The notes beneath the pieces were generated by a model. It saw only the letters and a program-made list of their open reading frames with translations. It did no database searches and was not told where the DNA came from. A DNA stretch of 64,000 bases from Zanthoxylum bungeanum (Eukaryota; Streptophyta; Magnoliopsida; Sapindales; Rutaceae). How positions within the stretch are numbered: position 1 is the stretch's first letter; every line of letters begins with the position of its first letter. The DNA lies in NCBI GenBank assembly GCA_019454045.1, contig SKCR01006513.1:248001-312000 (forward strand), in the 5' to 3' direction. A program made the position numbers and the translations under genes. Below, piece by piece: positions 23,761 through 35,047 of the stretch.

Positions 23761-24805
23761 AAAGTCAGAGCCTTGCCCTGCCTTCTATTCCTTCATGTCT
23801 GCCTTTTCCATACGGCAGTTACGCTTCCAATAACCTCGTTTGCCACATTCTAGGCAGACATCTTGGGATATGTCCTTTGTCTTCCTAGAGGACTGTGATG
23901 ATTTTTCCTTTGCCCTTTTCTACACCCCAGAAGCCTTCAGCCAAGCCTTGGTCTTCTGGGATATCGAAGTAAGATGCGACTTGCGTTTCTTGCCCATTTT
24001 GCAATTTGTACTTCTAAGATCTAAGAATAGATCTATGAAGATCCTTCAATTTCAATATCATACTATAAGGATCTAATCCTTAGTTCTGATGAATAAATTA
24101 AGGAGTCTTTGCAGTAAGCATAATGGATTAAGCACTAAAGTTATCATCACATGAATCTTCCAAAGATCATGCTCTACTATGAACTTAAATCCGGGCTTAG
24201 GCCCGTGATGTCATTTTATCAAATAGAATAACTTCTCGGTTCTCAAGGCTATCCTGAGGTTTTATTCCCAATTTGAAAATTAAAGCCGCTTAAAGAACAT
24301 TTTCACCCAGGATTATGTTTTAAACGCTTAATCTTGATTCTAATAATCCAACTATTTAATCAATGATTTCAGGTACATATAAATATAATGATTATTATAG
24401 TCCAACTATATAATCAACTATACTTTTAATAAGTTAAATTAAATTACATTGATTACTATAATCCAATTATAAAATCAATTATAAATTGAAATAGTTTGAA
24501 TACAGTCCAACTGTTTAATTAAAACAATGGTTAAATATTAGTCTAACTAATATGTTTATTTTGCCGAATATTGAAATGAGCGCGTATGGCAAGTATCTAA
24601 ACGAAATTGCAAATCTAATACTTGCCTCCCACTATTTTTCGGCGAGCCTCTAACCCTCTGTTGAGTACTCGGGAAACCTAATTTCCTAGTGGGCTAGGAT
24701 CCCGTTAAATAACACACAATCTTGACTTTGGCCAACAAATTGTATGATACTTAACTAGGTAGATCTCTAAGATCAGTTGGATCCCATCCAATTCCTAGAA
24801 CCAGT
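23761..24805 (-). pseudogene. Copia II gag relic with zinc knuckle
   Basis: At 23856-23815 the minus strand encodes CLECGKRGYWKRNC, a C-X2-C-X4-(H)-X4-C nucleocapsid knuckle of copia gag in which the His is Tyr. It is preceded by a Lys/Ser-rich segment, as usual. The upstream gag body (to about 24800) is too decayed to define a start, and includes stacked AATCAAC/ATAATCC motifs. The knuckle is largely lost in Copia I and III. Confidence 0.65.
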
Positions 24806-24810
24806 AGGTG

Positions 24811-26940
24811 TGTTGGTTATTATCTAGGTCCCAAGATCAAACAAGACATGAAAAGAATGTGTGAACACACCAACGGAGATAGCGGAATACTCACATCGAT
24901 CGGTTGAGTCGATTTGGAGACGAATCAAGCCCAAATAGCCACTGCCAAAGGCGCACAATGATGCAGTTCACTGCCTCAAAAAACAGAATTTTAAGATGAC
25001 AAACGGAGCTCCAAGCCTCGTCCGACGGATCCCGGCTCATGGGTGAACCTCCCTACCACCTTCGCAAGACTCGTAAGTGTGCTAGCACATGATTTATCAC
25101 CATGAAAATCACTCTTGCTTCCCTTATTATTCACGCCAAAATGGTTCAAAACAGTCCACATATTTCAGTTTGGGCGTGAGCTTTAGGAGAGAAATGAGAG
25201 AGATGAAGTTGTTGACTTAATAAAATGTAAAGCAAAAATTGATTATATATATCTTCCAAAAATAAATAATCAATTTTCATTTAACTTTATCAAATAAATC
25301 AAATGAATATTGGAGCCAAATCCATAAATTTTTCCCTCCAAAATGCATTTACACTTTATGTCAAGTCCATCACTATTCACATCAAGTCACTTTATTAAAG
25401 TGACATGATGTGTGTCATTCAATCATTCAATCAATCACATCAATCAATCAATCAATCACATCACTCAAAGTGACGTTTGATTTGACGCTTGATGTGACGA
25501 TTGATTTGACGCTTGATGTGACTTGCGTCGCCGCACTCGAATTCGAAATACGAATGCGCTCGCAATCACACTCGGGCTCGGGTTCATTAATTCCAAATTA
25601 ACGATTTTTCCGTCGCGTCGTAATTAAATGATTACGCCTAGCGAATTCACTATTCACATCGCTAACAAATTAATTCTAAATTAATTCGTTCGTCCGAATT
25701 AAAATCTAATTTTAATTCCGCGTCGAAATCTAATTTCGTTTAATATATCAAATATATTAATTTACCGATTAATTCCAAATTAATCAATCTCTCTCTTTAG
25801 ACGATATTTTATCTTAGATAAAATATCTCCGTAATTAATCCTAGATTAATTTTCTCTCTCTTCTATATAATCCCAGATTATTCAAGAGTGCGAGTTATGC
25901 GTCATCGGTGGATTATCGGGAAGCAACCCATGAGATCTCCGGATAAGTTGGCAGTAAATGCGGTCGTCGGAGTATCCGAATCACGTACGTACCAAGTATT
26001 ACGTTCTACCGATTTACGAGACAAGGTCGACTCCTAGCAAAGCACCAAGTCTACCCAATTCTCCGGACATATCCATTTAAGAATATTAAGATCTGTATCA
26101 AGCGTAGTATACCATTGTATTGTGTATATCGGCCCAGTATCGAATAGTCACGTGCTAGGGCTGGGGCTGGATAAGTGTCTACCCCGTCCGAAGCACATGT
26201 CGGATGTCTGGTAACATAGTCTCTATAATCGGATATTCATGACCTGGTCACAATATCCCGATTGGTTGCGCAACACTCAAGAGCACTAGTACAGTATCCT
26301 GCGTGACATCATCTCCACTATGACTGAAGTGATACTTCCGTCTTGACATCACACCCAATACACTACGACTTTCTGATAAACCCAGAAGTGGTGTACGCAG
26401 AACCGGTTAAAGCCCTGTACCACCAAGACCAAAGTCTACCGATTATCGCAAGTATTAGCGATGTAAGTCTCAGGTTAAGACTATAGACACCTACCTTGAT
26501 TTCGGCCTCCCATAGACACATAGTCATAATACCAATGGGATTCCGAGGGGTCTATCCAGAGCGAAGCTGTTTCCCGTACCATCGATGAAACACAACCTCC
26601 TATCGCACTTGCATAAGTATCCTATACTTATATATATGAGAACTATGCCGTTGTGCCCTCACAACGCACAAAAGTGCAATACTAGCCTATTCCGCATTAT
26701 CGATGTCCAGTCTCGATAATACTCCGGCTAGGGATATTTAATGATTAATCCTTCGGGGACTGATACTGTCTCATATCATTCTCAGTCCAGGAACTAATCA
26801 TAGGGGCCTCTCTTCATTTATATATCTATGGTGATCTATTCACAAATGATGAGAGTGTAATTTCCTTGTCACATAGTTAATTTGCTACAACAACACAATG
26901 TTCTGTGCAAATAGTGACGCTATGGGTCATTTGTCCAACA
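24811..26940 (-). mobile_element. Solo LTR of a Copia III-type element (2,130 bp)
   Basis: On the minus strand it starts TGTTGGACAAATGACCC and ends ...AACCAACA. It is flanked by perfect 5-bp TSDs AGGTG at 24806-24810 and 26941-26945. Removing it and one TSD copy joins CCTAGAACCAGT and GGTGGACATCC, as in the uninterrupted leaders of Copia I and III. Its sequence is closer to the Copia III LTRs than to Copia II. No internal sequence remains, so it is a recombination product. It carries a well-kept hairpin array (25584-25883) and four TGACG boxes. Confidence 0.93.
25471..25523 (-). promoter_or_regulatory. 12-bp-phased TGACG array in the solo LTR
   Basis: Plus-strand TGACG at 25471, 25483, 25495 and 25507, then TGACT at 25519, all exactly 12 bp apart. 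On the element's own strand these read CGTCA. The plant as-1 element has two TGACG boxes 12 bp apart, bound by TGA-type bZIP factors. A (ATCA)n run lies alongside (25425-25460). Confidence 0.7.
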
Positions 26941-27257
26941 AGGTGGACATCCAAGTCCGAAACATATATTTTATATATGCCAATATATCCAATATATTCC
27001 ATAACTTTTTTCCTCTGAATCAATTAAGCCTTAGCTTTGGCACAACAAACTTAAGGATCCCAGTTAAGCGGAACCCATTGACTATGGAAAGCTTCGTAAT
27101 CAATGTCGATGGACAAGAAGTGATCTTGACTTTGGCCAAAAAATCAAAACTTGGACAAGACACCGATATGGAACAAAGCCTTCATGATTCAAACACATCC
27201 ATGACGGACAAAGGTCTTGACTTTGGCCAACAAACCAATGCCAATCTTGGATCTTGA
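26941..27257 (+). other. Conserved antisense reading frame in the copia leader
   Basis: An open frame antisense to Copia II (the full frame 26898-27257 borrows its ATG from the solo LTR). Its blocks FPLNQLSLSFGTTNL, IPVKR, SFVINVDGQEV and LGQDTDME, ending NLGS-stop, recur antisense to Copia I (about 44980-44660, two stops) and Copia III (58302-58030, truncated end). No known domain is recognised. Since the copies are related DNA, shared frames alone do not prove a gene. Confidence 0.3.
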
Positions 27258-28762
27258 GTAAGAATCACTCAATGGAAGGAAAAACACTTAATATGTTGTG
27301 AGGGTTTTTCGCGTAATTGGCAACCAATTAATTATCTTTGTTAAGGTCTCATCATCATACACCCTTAAACATGCATTCTAAAAACATAATAAGGCACGTA
27401 AATAAATTTAATAATGATATGCGGATGGATACTTAAAACATATTGTTCCTAGAACAAATCTCTCCCTTTCCACTCTCCCAACTAGCACAAGGATTACTTC
27501 TACCCAATTACATAACACTTCTAAAGAAACCTCATTTACATTGAGGGAAATAGGTGAGAAGAGAAATACAAAGAGTCATGAGAGATAAGACTGGACACGC
27601 AGGTCCAATTTAAATAAATTCTAAATTTATTACAATAATTTCCAAAATTGCCCTTGCCCATCTAATATTCAACCGATATACATTATTCATGCATCGCAAT
27701 CATGTATTCACACAAGCATGTTATCAATCAATATAATCCAATTAATTAATCTGAATATTAATGACCATCCAATGTTCAAACAACGATTTGATTTTGCGCG
27801 AGTCAAACTCATTTTGCGAATGAGTACTCAAAGTACGAATTCTTGAATTATATTAAACTACAATATTAAATCCATTTAACTTGTATTTAATACTAATTCA
27901 TTTATTTAATTCCAAATTAAATAATTACACTTTTAAATGCGCCTTTACGACTTAGATTCCAAATCTAATCTAAACGGGTCTCAAAGCCCAATAAACATCC
28001 AATGTCGTTTAATTAAAGTCCAATGGGCTTTCAATTAATTTCTTAAGGTGTGGGCTTCGGCAACCAAAGCCCAATCAAGGAATAACCCCATAAGCCTAGA
28101 AATCAATTTAGGCCCAATTAAACTTTAAAGGTCCATTAGTTATATTTGGACTTTATGGATATGGTTTTGGGCCTAATTGGATCCAACCAATTAGCCTAAA
28201 CCAAACTTGGCCCAACCAAGCCCATTAAGCCTAATTACAACTATAAAAGCCCAATTCCAAATTTGGCCCAATTAATTAAATTACCAAAATTCCAAATTTC
28301 ATAACTTAATTAACCTAAGTGTATAGGCATAACTTAATCACATAAATCAACATTTCCAAATCATCAATTTATACAACTAATCATGCTTTAACATGTTCAA
28401 TTCATATCCAATACAATTGAAACAAAATCAAACCCATTTCATGCTTCTTAACTCACGGCAATGGTAGGGATTTTTGTCCAATTCCAATTTCAATCCAATT
28501 GAATCTAAATCAACATTCCCAAAGTCTTTCAAACTCATCTAATGAATCAAAAAACAAAAAATCACCATGACATCTAGGGTTCCTCCAATTCGGCCAAGCC
28601 TACTATTTGGGTAAAAATTGATCCAATCAACTTTTCATGAAATTGATCATATCCAACTTCAATTAAACATCATTCAAGCATACTCAATCAAACAATTTCA
28701 TCAAATCATGCTCAAATTGATTTTACCCAATTTTAACCATAAATCATTTTCATGCTCAATTA
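26946..28762 (-). other. Untranslated leader of Copia II
   Basis: About 1.8 kb between PBS and gag, matching leaders of Copia I (from 43030) and Copia III (from 56280). There is no sense coding motif. It contains repeats of a TGTTGGCCAAAGTCAAG-type 17-mer and an antisense frame ending at 27257. Confidence 0.7.
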
Positions 28763-28775
28763 GGCTCTGATACCA
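28763..28775 (-). other. Primer-binding site of Copia II, initiator tRNA-Met type
   Basis: The minus strand reads TGGTATCAGAGCC, a perfect 13-base complement of the plant tRNA-iMet 3' end, one base after the 5' LTR. Confidence 0.92.
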
Positions 28776-29284
28776 TTGTTGGGTTTTTCTAAGATTCCCA
28801 AGATCATATCAACCAATGAATATACATTTGAATACATCAAGAAGTACGACGGAAACATACTTACATTGATCGGATTGGATGCATCGAATAACAAAATTTT
28901 GGCTCCTTCCTTGAAGGTGCATTAGGCCATGCCCTTGCTTTGTGTTTTTTGTTGAGTCTTCAAGCTCCAAGCTTTATCAATGGATTCCATGCTCAAGGAT
29001 TTATTTCCCTATCACCTTGGATGACTCTTTAGAGTGGTAGCTCTTGGTAATTTTTTGCCACAAAAATCACCATTTTCTTCCTTAGGATTTTTCAGCCATT
29101 GAAGAAAATTGAGATAAGAAAAAATGGCCCAAGCCCGTGAGTTAGAAGGAGGGAGAGAGTGAAGATGATGAGTTGTGTTGTGTATCAAATACACTTAATC
29201 AAAGTCAAATAAAAATATATTAAAATAATGCTAAATGTCTTTTAAGCTTTCAAAAGCTTTTCCAACAACTCCCATCTAGACCCG

Positions 29285-29440
29285 GCCGGCGGTTCGGTTC
29301 CGGTTCGGAACCGAACCGAACCGGCCGGTTTTCGGTTCCACACTTATCCGGTTCGGTTCCGGTTCCACACTTAAGTGGAACCGGAACCTAAAACCTAACC
29401 GAACCGAACCGGTTCGGTTCCGGTTCGGTTCGGTTCCGTT
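29285..29440. repeat. Left subterminal GGTTC/GAACC array of the hAT
   Basis: By hand count about 19 copies of GGTTC or its complement GAACC within roughly 155 bp, in mixed orientation, so many sub-palindromes form. hAT transposases bind short subterminal repeats (for example AAACGG in Ac), so this is probably the binding region. Confidence 0.85.
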
Positions 29441-29643
29441 TTTTTTTAAATTAAAAATTATTAATTTAAAAAATGAGATTAAATTTATAAATAAAAAAAA
29501 TTTATTACATTGAAGAGCTTGAGCTTAAATTTTTAAAAATTTAAGTTGCCTACGTATCCTCCAAGGGTGAGAGGAATCAAAGCTCACGTAGTTCCATTAC
29601 AAGTTTAAGACATATCCCCTTTGTAAATATATATTTACATTTA

Positions 29644-31713
29644 TCAATCATCATTATCAGTTGATCCTTCGGCTCCGGTTCCGCAGCTTCCGCTTGCACT
29701 TATTGCAGAAGCATTATCGAACAAATCTTCAAAATCATCGGGGGCATCTTCTTGTTGTCTCAGATCAGCTCGAGTCCAATCATCCATGCAAGCTGTTGCT
29801 TCTAGAGTGCTTGGATGTAATGAAGATCGCCTAGCTTCCAATATATTACCTCCCAAACTGAAGGCTTGCTCAACCGCAACGGTGGAAATAAGTGCTGCCA
29901 AGATCTCTTTAGCAATAATAGATAAAACAGGATATATATTTTGATGCCGGTTCCACCATTCAAGGATTTTAAAATTTTTACTGCATAAACTTTCATTAGA
30001 AAACTCAAAATTTGTAGATAAATAATTATCTAATTCAGGATTATTAGTTGTCGTAGTATCCCTAGATTTTTTATTTCGTTGCAATAACCAACGATCCCCT
30101 GCGCTAAGTCTTGTTTGAATTACCGGTTCGCTACTACTAGATTGACCTAATGTTCCTAAGTTATATCTTACAATATAATCATTAAATAAAATAATTAAAT
30201 CATTTCTTAATTTCGTCATTATGCTCGTAATATCAATGTCATCTAATATTCCTAAATAACCATAGTAAGCTTGTAAACCACCATTCAAACCTTCTAATTT
30301 AAATCTAGGATCAAAAACAGCAGCAATAAGATAAAGTAAAGGAATTTCTCTAAAATAATTCAACCATTTTACCTTCATAACAGTAATGACTTCGAGCAAA
30401 AACAATATCATTAGGGTCGTCACTGTCAGCATGCTTATCGAGAGTGCCAACAATATTCAAACTCTCAAGAAGAAATAAATGTGCTGTAGGATAATAAACA
30501 CCGCTAAAAACTAAAGTAGCATCATTAAATACTATTAAAATATCTAAAATTTTTTCACAAATATCCCATTGACTAGATAAAGTGTGATATTTTGAACATG
30601 TTGAGAAAAAAAACTACATAATGCATCTTTGAATTGAAATGCTTGACATAAAAGAAAATAAGTAGAATTCCAAAGTGTTGGAACATCTCTAGAAAATTTA
30701 ATCGGTTTAAAACCATTTATTTTACAAAACTTGGTCCATTCTCTCCTAACTTGAGAATATGACCAAATACAGTTAAGTGCCATTTTAATTGGATCAAGGA
30801 AAGGAGATAATGATTTTAGACCGTCTTGCACACATAAGTTTAAGACATGACATGTACAACGAATATGAAAAAATCGACCCCCTAAATTTGGTTGACATAT
30901 TTCTTTTAAATCATTGATGGATGCAGTATTTGCAGATGCATTATCAAATCCAATTGTTAAAATTTTTTCTCCTAACCATATTCATCAAAAATTACCTTCA
31001 TCATTCTATAAATATTATGTGCAGTATGTTGGTCATCAAAAACTCTAAATGCAATAAGTCGTTTTTTGCATGGTAAATGATGCATCAATCCAATGACAAG
31101 TCACACCCATATATGAGTGTGTTTGCCAATGGTCACTCCAAATATCAGAACATATAGAAATACGACATTTCATCTCTTTAAATATTTCATTTAAAATAAT
31201 TTTACCATCTTTATATAATTTGAAAATATGACGTTTTGTTGTGTTTCGAGTCATTCTACATGCAGCAGGGTTTAAAGCATTATGCACGTAATTAGTAAAA
31301 TGAAGTTTTTCACCAAAGCTTAAGGAAAGATGTGCCATACAAGTTAATTTCGCAAATTCTTCTCTATTTTTTGCATCAGAATATTTAAATAAATCTACAC
31401 TACTCGTACCTCTACTAGATGATGCGTACCTGGCCATTTGAGTCTGCGTCGTATCAATGCCAAATTCAACCGGATGACGTTTCTCCATGTGCTTGATCAT
31501 ATTGCCGTATCCACCAGAAAATTTATAGATAACCCCACAATAGTTGCAAATTGCTCGTTGTGAATCATCTTCTATATATTCCAAAGTAAAATGAATTTTG
31601 AAAATATCGGAGGACCGAGCCTTAACTTCTCTTCTCCGTGATTGTGCACTGACACTAGGGCCGCTCTCTTGGGTTGGCATATTTGACATTATGTTCTCGG
31701 ATGAGCTTGCCAT
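29644..31713 (-). pseudogene. hAT transposase, frameshifted (BED finger to hATC domain)
   Basis: ATG at 31713. The first segment (31713-31045, 222 codons) has a BED zinc finger: C56-N-Y-C59 and H75-X4-H80, after a basic region, then DIWSDHWQTHSYMGVTCHW, the start of the RNase H-like catalytic fold. Single-base shifts near 31060 and 30970 move frame into FDNASANTASINDLKE and HIRCTCHVLNLCVQDGLK (to about 30820). The 30831-30544 segment continues. Another shift near 30570 and one near 30370 lead to the last segment (30453-29644) with AAVFDPRFKLEG and the C-terminal hATC dimerisation domain (about residues 141-227: LEWW, AFSLGGNILEARRSSL, then DDW). An acidic tail follows. About 690 residues in total, the normal size for plant hAT transposases. 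Confidence 0.9.
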
Positions 31714-32067
31714 TTTTTTTTTGAGAAATTAGGAAGAAAAATAAGAAAATTGAATAATTGCGATGCGAATGATAACAAATTAACAACTAAATAAATTGAG
31801 ATTGAGAAAATAAGAATATAAGATTATAAGAGAATTATATTGAAGTAAGATTGAGAATAAGAGAATTATAGAAAATGAGATAGTTGAGAATTTGGTGTGA
31901 TGAAATTATGAAAAATGAATCCTATTTAAAGAATTTTAGAATTTTTTTGATACCAAAAATGCCCATAAATATAACCGTTTTATTACCGTTATTAGGGGTA
32001 CATTAGTATTTTGTTTTTATATAATAAATAATATATTTTTTTTTAATTTTTTTTTAATTTTTTTTGG

Positions 32068-32135
32068 CAGGGAGCCGTTTGGCAGAGGGAGCCAAACGGC
32101 TCCCTGCTCCCCCAACGGCTACTAGCCGTTGGGGG
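32068..32135. repeat. Two adjacent perfect hairpins in the hAT
   Basis: Arms 32068-32083 and 32091-32106 form a perfect 16-bp stem with a 7-nt loop. Arms 32109-32120 and 32124-32135 form a 12-bp stem with a 3-nt loop (CCCCCAACGGCT...AGCCGTTGGGGG). They lie between an A/T-homopolymer stretch and the right subterminal array, upstream of the transposase start. Confidence 0.85.
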
Positions 32136-32154
32136 ATTAAGGGTTTCTGTTGGA

Positions 32155-32397
32155 ACCCTACGGTTCCAACAGGAACCCGACGGTTCCAACCGGAACCGTT
32201 CGGTTCCGGTTGGAACGGTCCGAACCGGTGGAACCGTACGGTTCCACCGGTTCGGACCGGTTCGAGTTGGGGTGGAACCCCAACCGAACCGGTCCAATTC
32301 CGGTTCGGTTCATGAACCGAAACCGGAACCGGTTGGAACCGGAACCTTCCGGTTCCAACCGGTTCGGTTCCGGTTCCGAACCGGAACCGTGGCCGGG
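32155..32397. repeat. Right subterminal GGTTC/GAACC array of the hAT
   Basis: About 25 copies of GGTTC/GAACC by hand count in roughly 245 bp, in both orientations, with longer palindromes such as GTGGAACCGTACGGTTCCAC. Overlapping frames in this stretch are repeat artefacts. Confidence 0.85.
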
Positions 32398-33922
32398 TCT
32401 ACTCCCATCTACTATTCCCATCACTCAAAGTGACTAGACATCACATCACTCAAAGTGATAAGACATCTATTACTTGATTGACAAATGATGTGACATGTGA
32501 TGTGACTTGTGGGCCCCACTTGATTCGAAATGTGAGTGGGCCCACAAACACTCCCGGGCTCGGGTTTGCTAATTCCGAATTAACGAATTTCCGTCGCGAC
32601 GTAATTAAATCAAATTTAATTAAATAATTATGCCTAGCAAAATTACTATTCACGTCGCTAACGAATCAATTCTAAATCAACTCGTCTGCCCGAATTAAAA
32701 TCCGATTTTAATTCCACGTCGAATCCAATTTTGTTTAATATATGGAATATATTATTTTATCGATTAATTCCAAATTAATCGTTCACTCTCTTTGGATAGT
32801 ATTTTATCCCAGATAAAATATCTCTGTAATTAATCCCAGATTAATTTTCTCTCTCATCTAATTAATCCTAGATTAATAAAGTGTGAGTCATACATCATCG
32901 GTGAATCTTCGGGAAGCGACCATGAGATCCCCGGATATGTTGGAAGTAAATCCGGTTATCGGACTATCTGAATATGTACATACCTAGTACTACATTTTAC
33001 CGATTTACGAGACAAGGTTGGCTTCTAGCAAAGCGTCATGCTTACCCAATTCTCTAGAAATATTCTTAAAAGAATATTGTAATCTATATCAGGCTTAGTA
33101 TACGAAGTATTGTGCATATCGATCCAGTATCGGATGTCACGTGCTAGGCCTTGGGTTGGGAATGTGTCTGCCCCGTACGAAGCGCATGTCGGATCTCTGG
33201 TAACTAGTCTCTATAATCGGATAAACATGACCTAGTCATATTATCCCGATAGCTGCAGCATATAAGAGTACTAGTTCCGTATCCTACGTGATCATCATCT
33301 CCACTATGACTGGAGTGATACTTCCATCTTGACATCTTACCCAATACACTACGATTCTCAATATACCCAGAAGAGGCATACACAGAACCGGTTAAGGCCC
33401 TGGACAACCAAAACTAAAGTATATTGATTGTCGCAAGTATTAGCGGTGCAAGTCTCAGGTTAAGACCAAATACACCTACCCTGAAGCGAACTCCCATAGA
33501 CACATAGACATATTACCAATGGGATTCCGCGGGGTCTATCCAGAGCCAAGCTGTTTTCCATACCATCGGTAAAACACAACCTCCTATCGCACTTGCATAA
33601 GTATCTAATACTTAAACATATGAGAACTGTGCCGTTATGCTCCCACAACGCGTATAAGTGCAATATTAGTCTATTCCGCATTATCGATGTCCAGTCTCGA
33701 TAATAATACAACTAGGGATGTTTAATGATTAAACCTTTATGGATTGATACTGTCTCATATTATCTCAGTCCGGAACTAATCATAAGGACTTCTATCATTT
33801 ATGTATCTTGGTAATCCAATTACAAATGATAAAAGGGCAATTTCCTTCATCACATAGTTAATTTATACAACAACACCATGATTTGTACAAATAGTGATGC
33901 TATGTGTCATAATTGTCCAACA

Positions 33923-34620
33923 CTCATATGCAAAATAATAGATTATGTTAAAATTATTAATGTGATTAATAATTATAGTCATACTTGAAAACTATATTAA
34001 ATAAGTTTAATATAAAGTTTTCATTATTTAATGATTATAATTTAATCATATACATTCAATTTTTATATTTAATAAATATTAAATTATATGATAATTTATT
34101 TTGAATTAAAATGTGTATAAATATTTGATATCAATATAAATTATTACAAAATATGTATTAAGGTGGAGGTTTAATGTCTTCATAATAAAGACATTTAACC
34201 ATGAATTATGTTGTTATAAAATTTGAAAAGTTTGGCAAAAAATGCCCCAGGATTTAGGGATGTAATTGTAATTTCAATTTCAATTATAATAATCTAAACC
34301 TTAGCATATAAAAACTAAAATTGCTTCGCTTTGTGAAAATAAAAATCTCATTATTGAAAAAATACCTAGCAATCTTGTTCATCTTCTTTTCTCTCAAGTG
34401 ATGAAAGAAAGAAAAAAATAGTGTGATATTTTTCTCTAAAGAGTTTAGAGATTAAAGATTGTGAGTGAAGCTCATAATTCAATTTGTTGGTAACGAGAAT
34501 AGAACGGAAGGCCGAGTGGTGTTGACGAAACCATCTTCTCATTCTTCTTCAAGGCAGATTCGGGATTGTCTTTAGGCTGTTTCAGAGATTAAAAACACTC
34601 ATGACTGTTGCAGAGGTAAG
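33923..34620 (+). mobile_element. Copia LTR-like fragment, right part
   Basis: Continues 18596-18880 after Copia II. AT-rich U3-like sequence is followed by TATAAAA at 34307-34313, then a leader-like stretch with CT/GA-rich runs. Plus-strand orientation is inferred from the TATA box. The right end is not defined. Confidence 0.4.
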
Positions 34621-35047
34621 CATAGTGTCAGAATTTTATGGTACTATAATAGTGAATAATAACCACGAGTACTGTAGCAGTGAATAATAACCATAAGCAT
34701 TATAGTGTGAATAGTAAAATTGTTACTGTTCATTAAAAATATAACACAAAACTGTTGTTAAAGAGGCTGGACAGAGTCGGCAATAAGGAAGGATGAGAGG
34801 AAAAAAATTTCAAGGTCAATTCCGAGTGTCTAACATGTTTCCTCCTCGCGGGAAATCATTTCCTACAGAAGCATATGACAAGTTAGACATTATAACTCTT
34901 TTTCATCAATCTAAGGTGCCATTTTCTTCGAAATATGTATGTCATATCAAAAAAAAATATTTTCTACCTTGCAGTTGGTAAAACCGCACCTTTCTAACAT
35001 TTTATCTATGTATGTGGATTACAACAACCCTATACGTTTCCTGACTA
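34621..35047. other. Unassigned sequence with a 28-bp tandem repeat
   Basis: Units TACTATAATAGTGAATAATA and TACTGTAGCAGTGAATAATA start at 34642 and 34670 (28-bp period), followed by a third degraded unit to about 34720. No gene is recognised in the rest. Confidence 0.5.

Larger units (their letters stand above)
29277..32401 (-). mobile_element. hAT DNA transposon (3,125 bp) with TIRs and 8-bp TSD
   Basis: Begins TAGACCCGGCC and ends GGCCGGGTCTA, perfect 11-bp terminal inverted repeats. It is flanked by CTCCCATC at 29269-29276 and 32402-32409, the 8-bp TSD typical of hAT transposons. The uninterrupted site is visible in the sister LTR near 19370. Inside is one minus-strand transposase gene with frameshifts. 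Both subterminal regions are dense in GGTTC/GAACC. Size, TSD and gene make this a recently inserted, near-complete but inactive copy. Confidence 0.95.
18881..33922 (-). mobile_element. Copia II: full-length minus-strand copia element with two nested insertions
   Basis: On the minus strand: 5' LTR (33922-28777), PBS (28775-28763), leader, gag and pol relics, PPT (20885-20875) and 3' LTR (20874-18881). The flanks are CTCAC (18876-18880) and CTCAT (33923-33927), a TSD with one change. A hAT element (29277-32401) lies in the 5' LTR and a solo LTR of a sister subfamily (24811-26940) between leader and gag. Without these, its length is about 9.8 kb. LTRs differ by roughly 10% over the first 190 bases compared, so it is clearly older than Copia I and III. 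All genes are broken. Confidence 0.9.
28777..33922 (-). mobile_element. 5' LTR of Copia II, interrupted by a hAT element
   Basis: LTR sequence at 28777-29276 and 32410-33922 (with TSD), about 2.0 kb once the 3,125-bp hAT and one 8-bp TSD copy are removed. Ends TGTTGGACA...CCCAACA on the minus strand. Confidence 0.9.

Noticed and set aside
32043..32437. Four overlapping frames rich in Arg, Pro, Thr and Gly
   Set aside because: They are translations of the GGTTC/GAACC subterminal repeats of the hAT.
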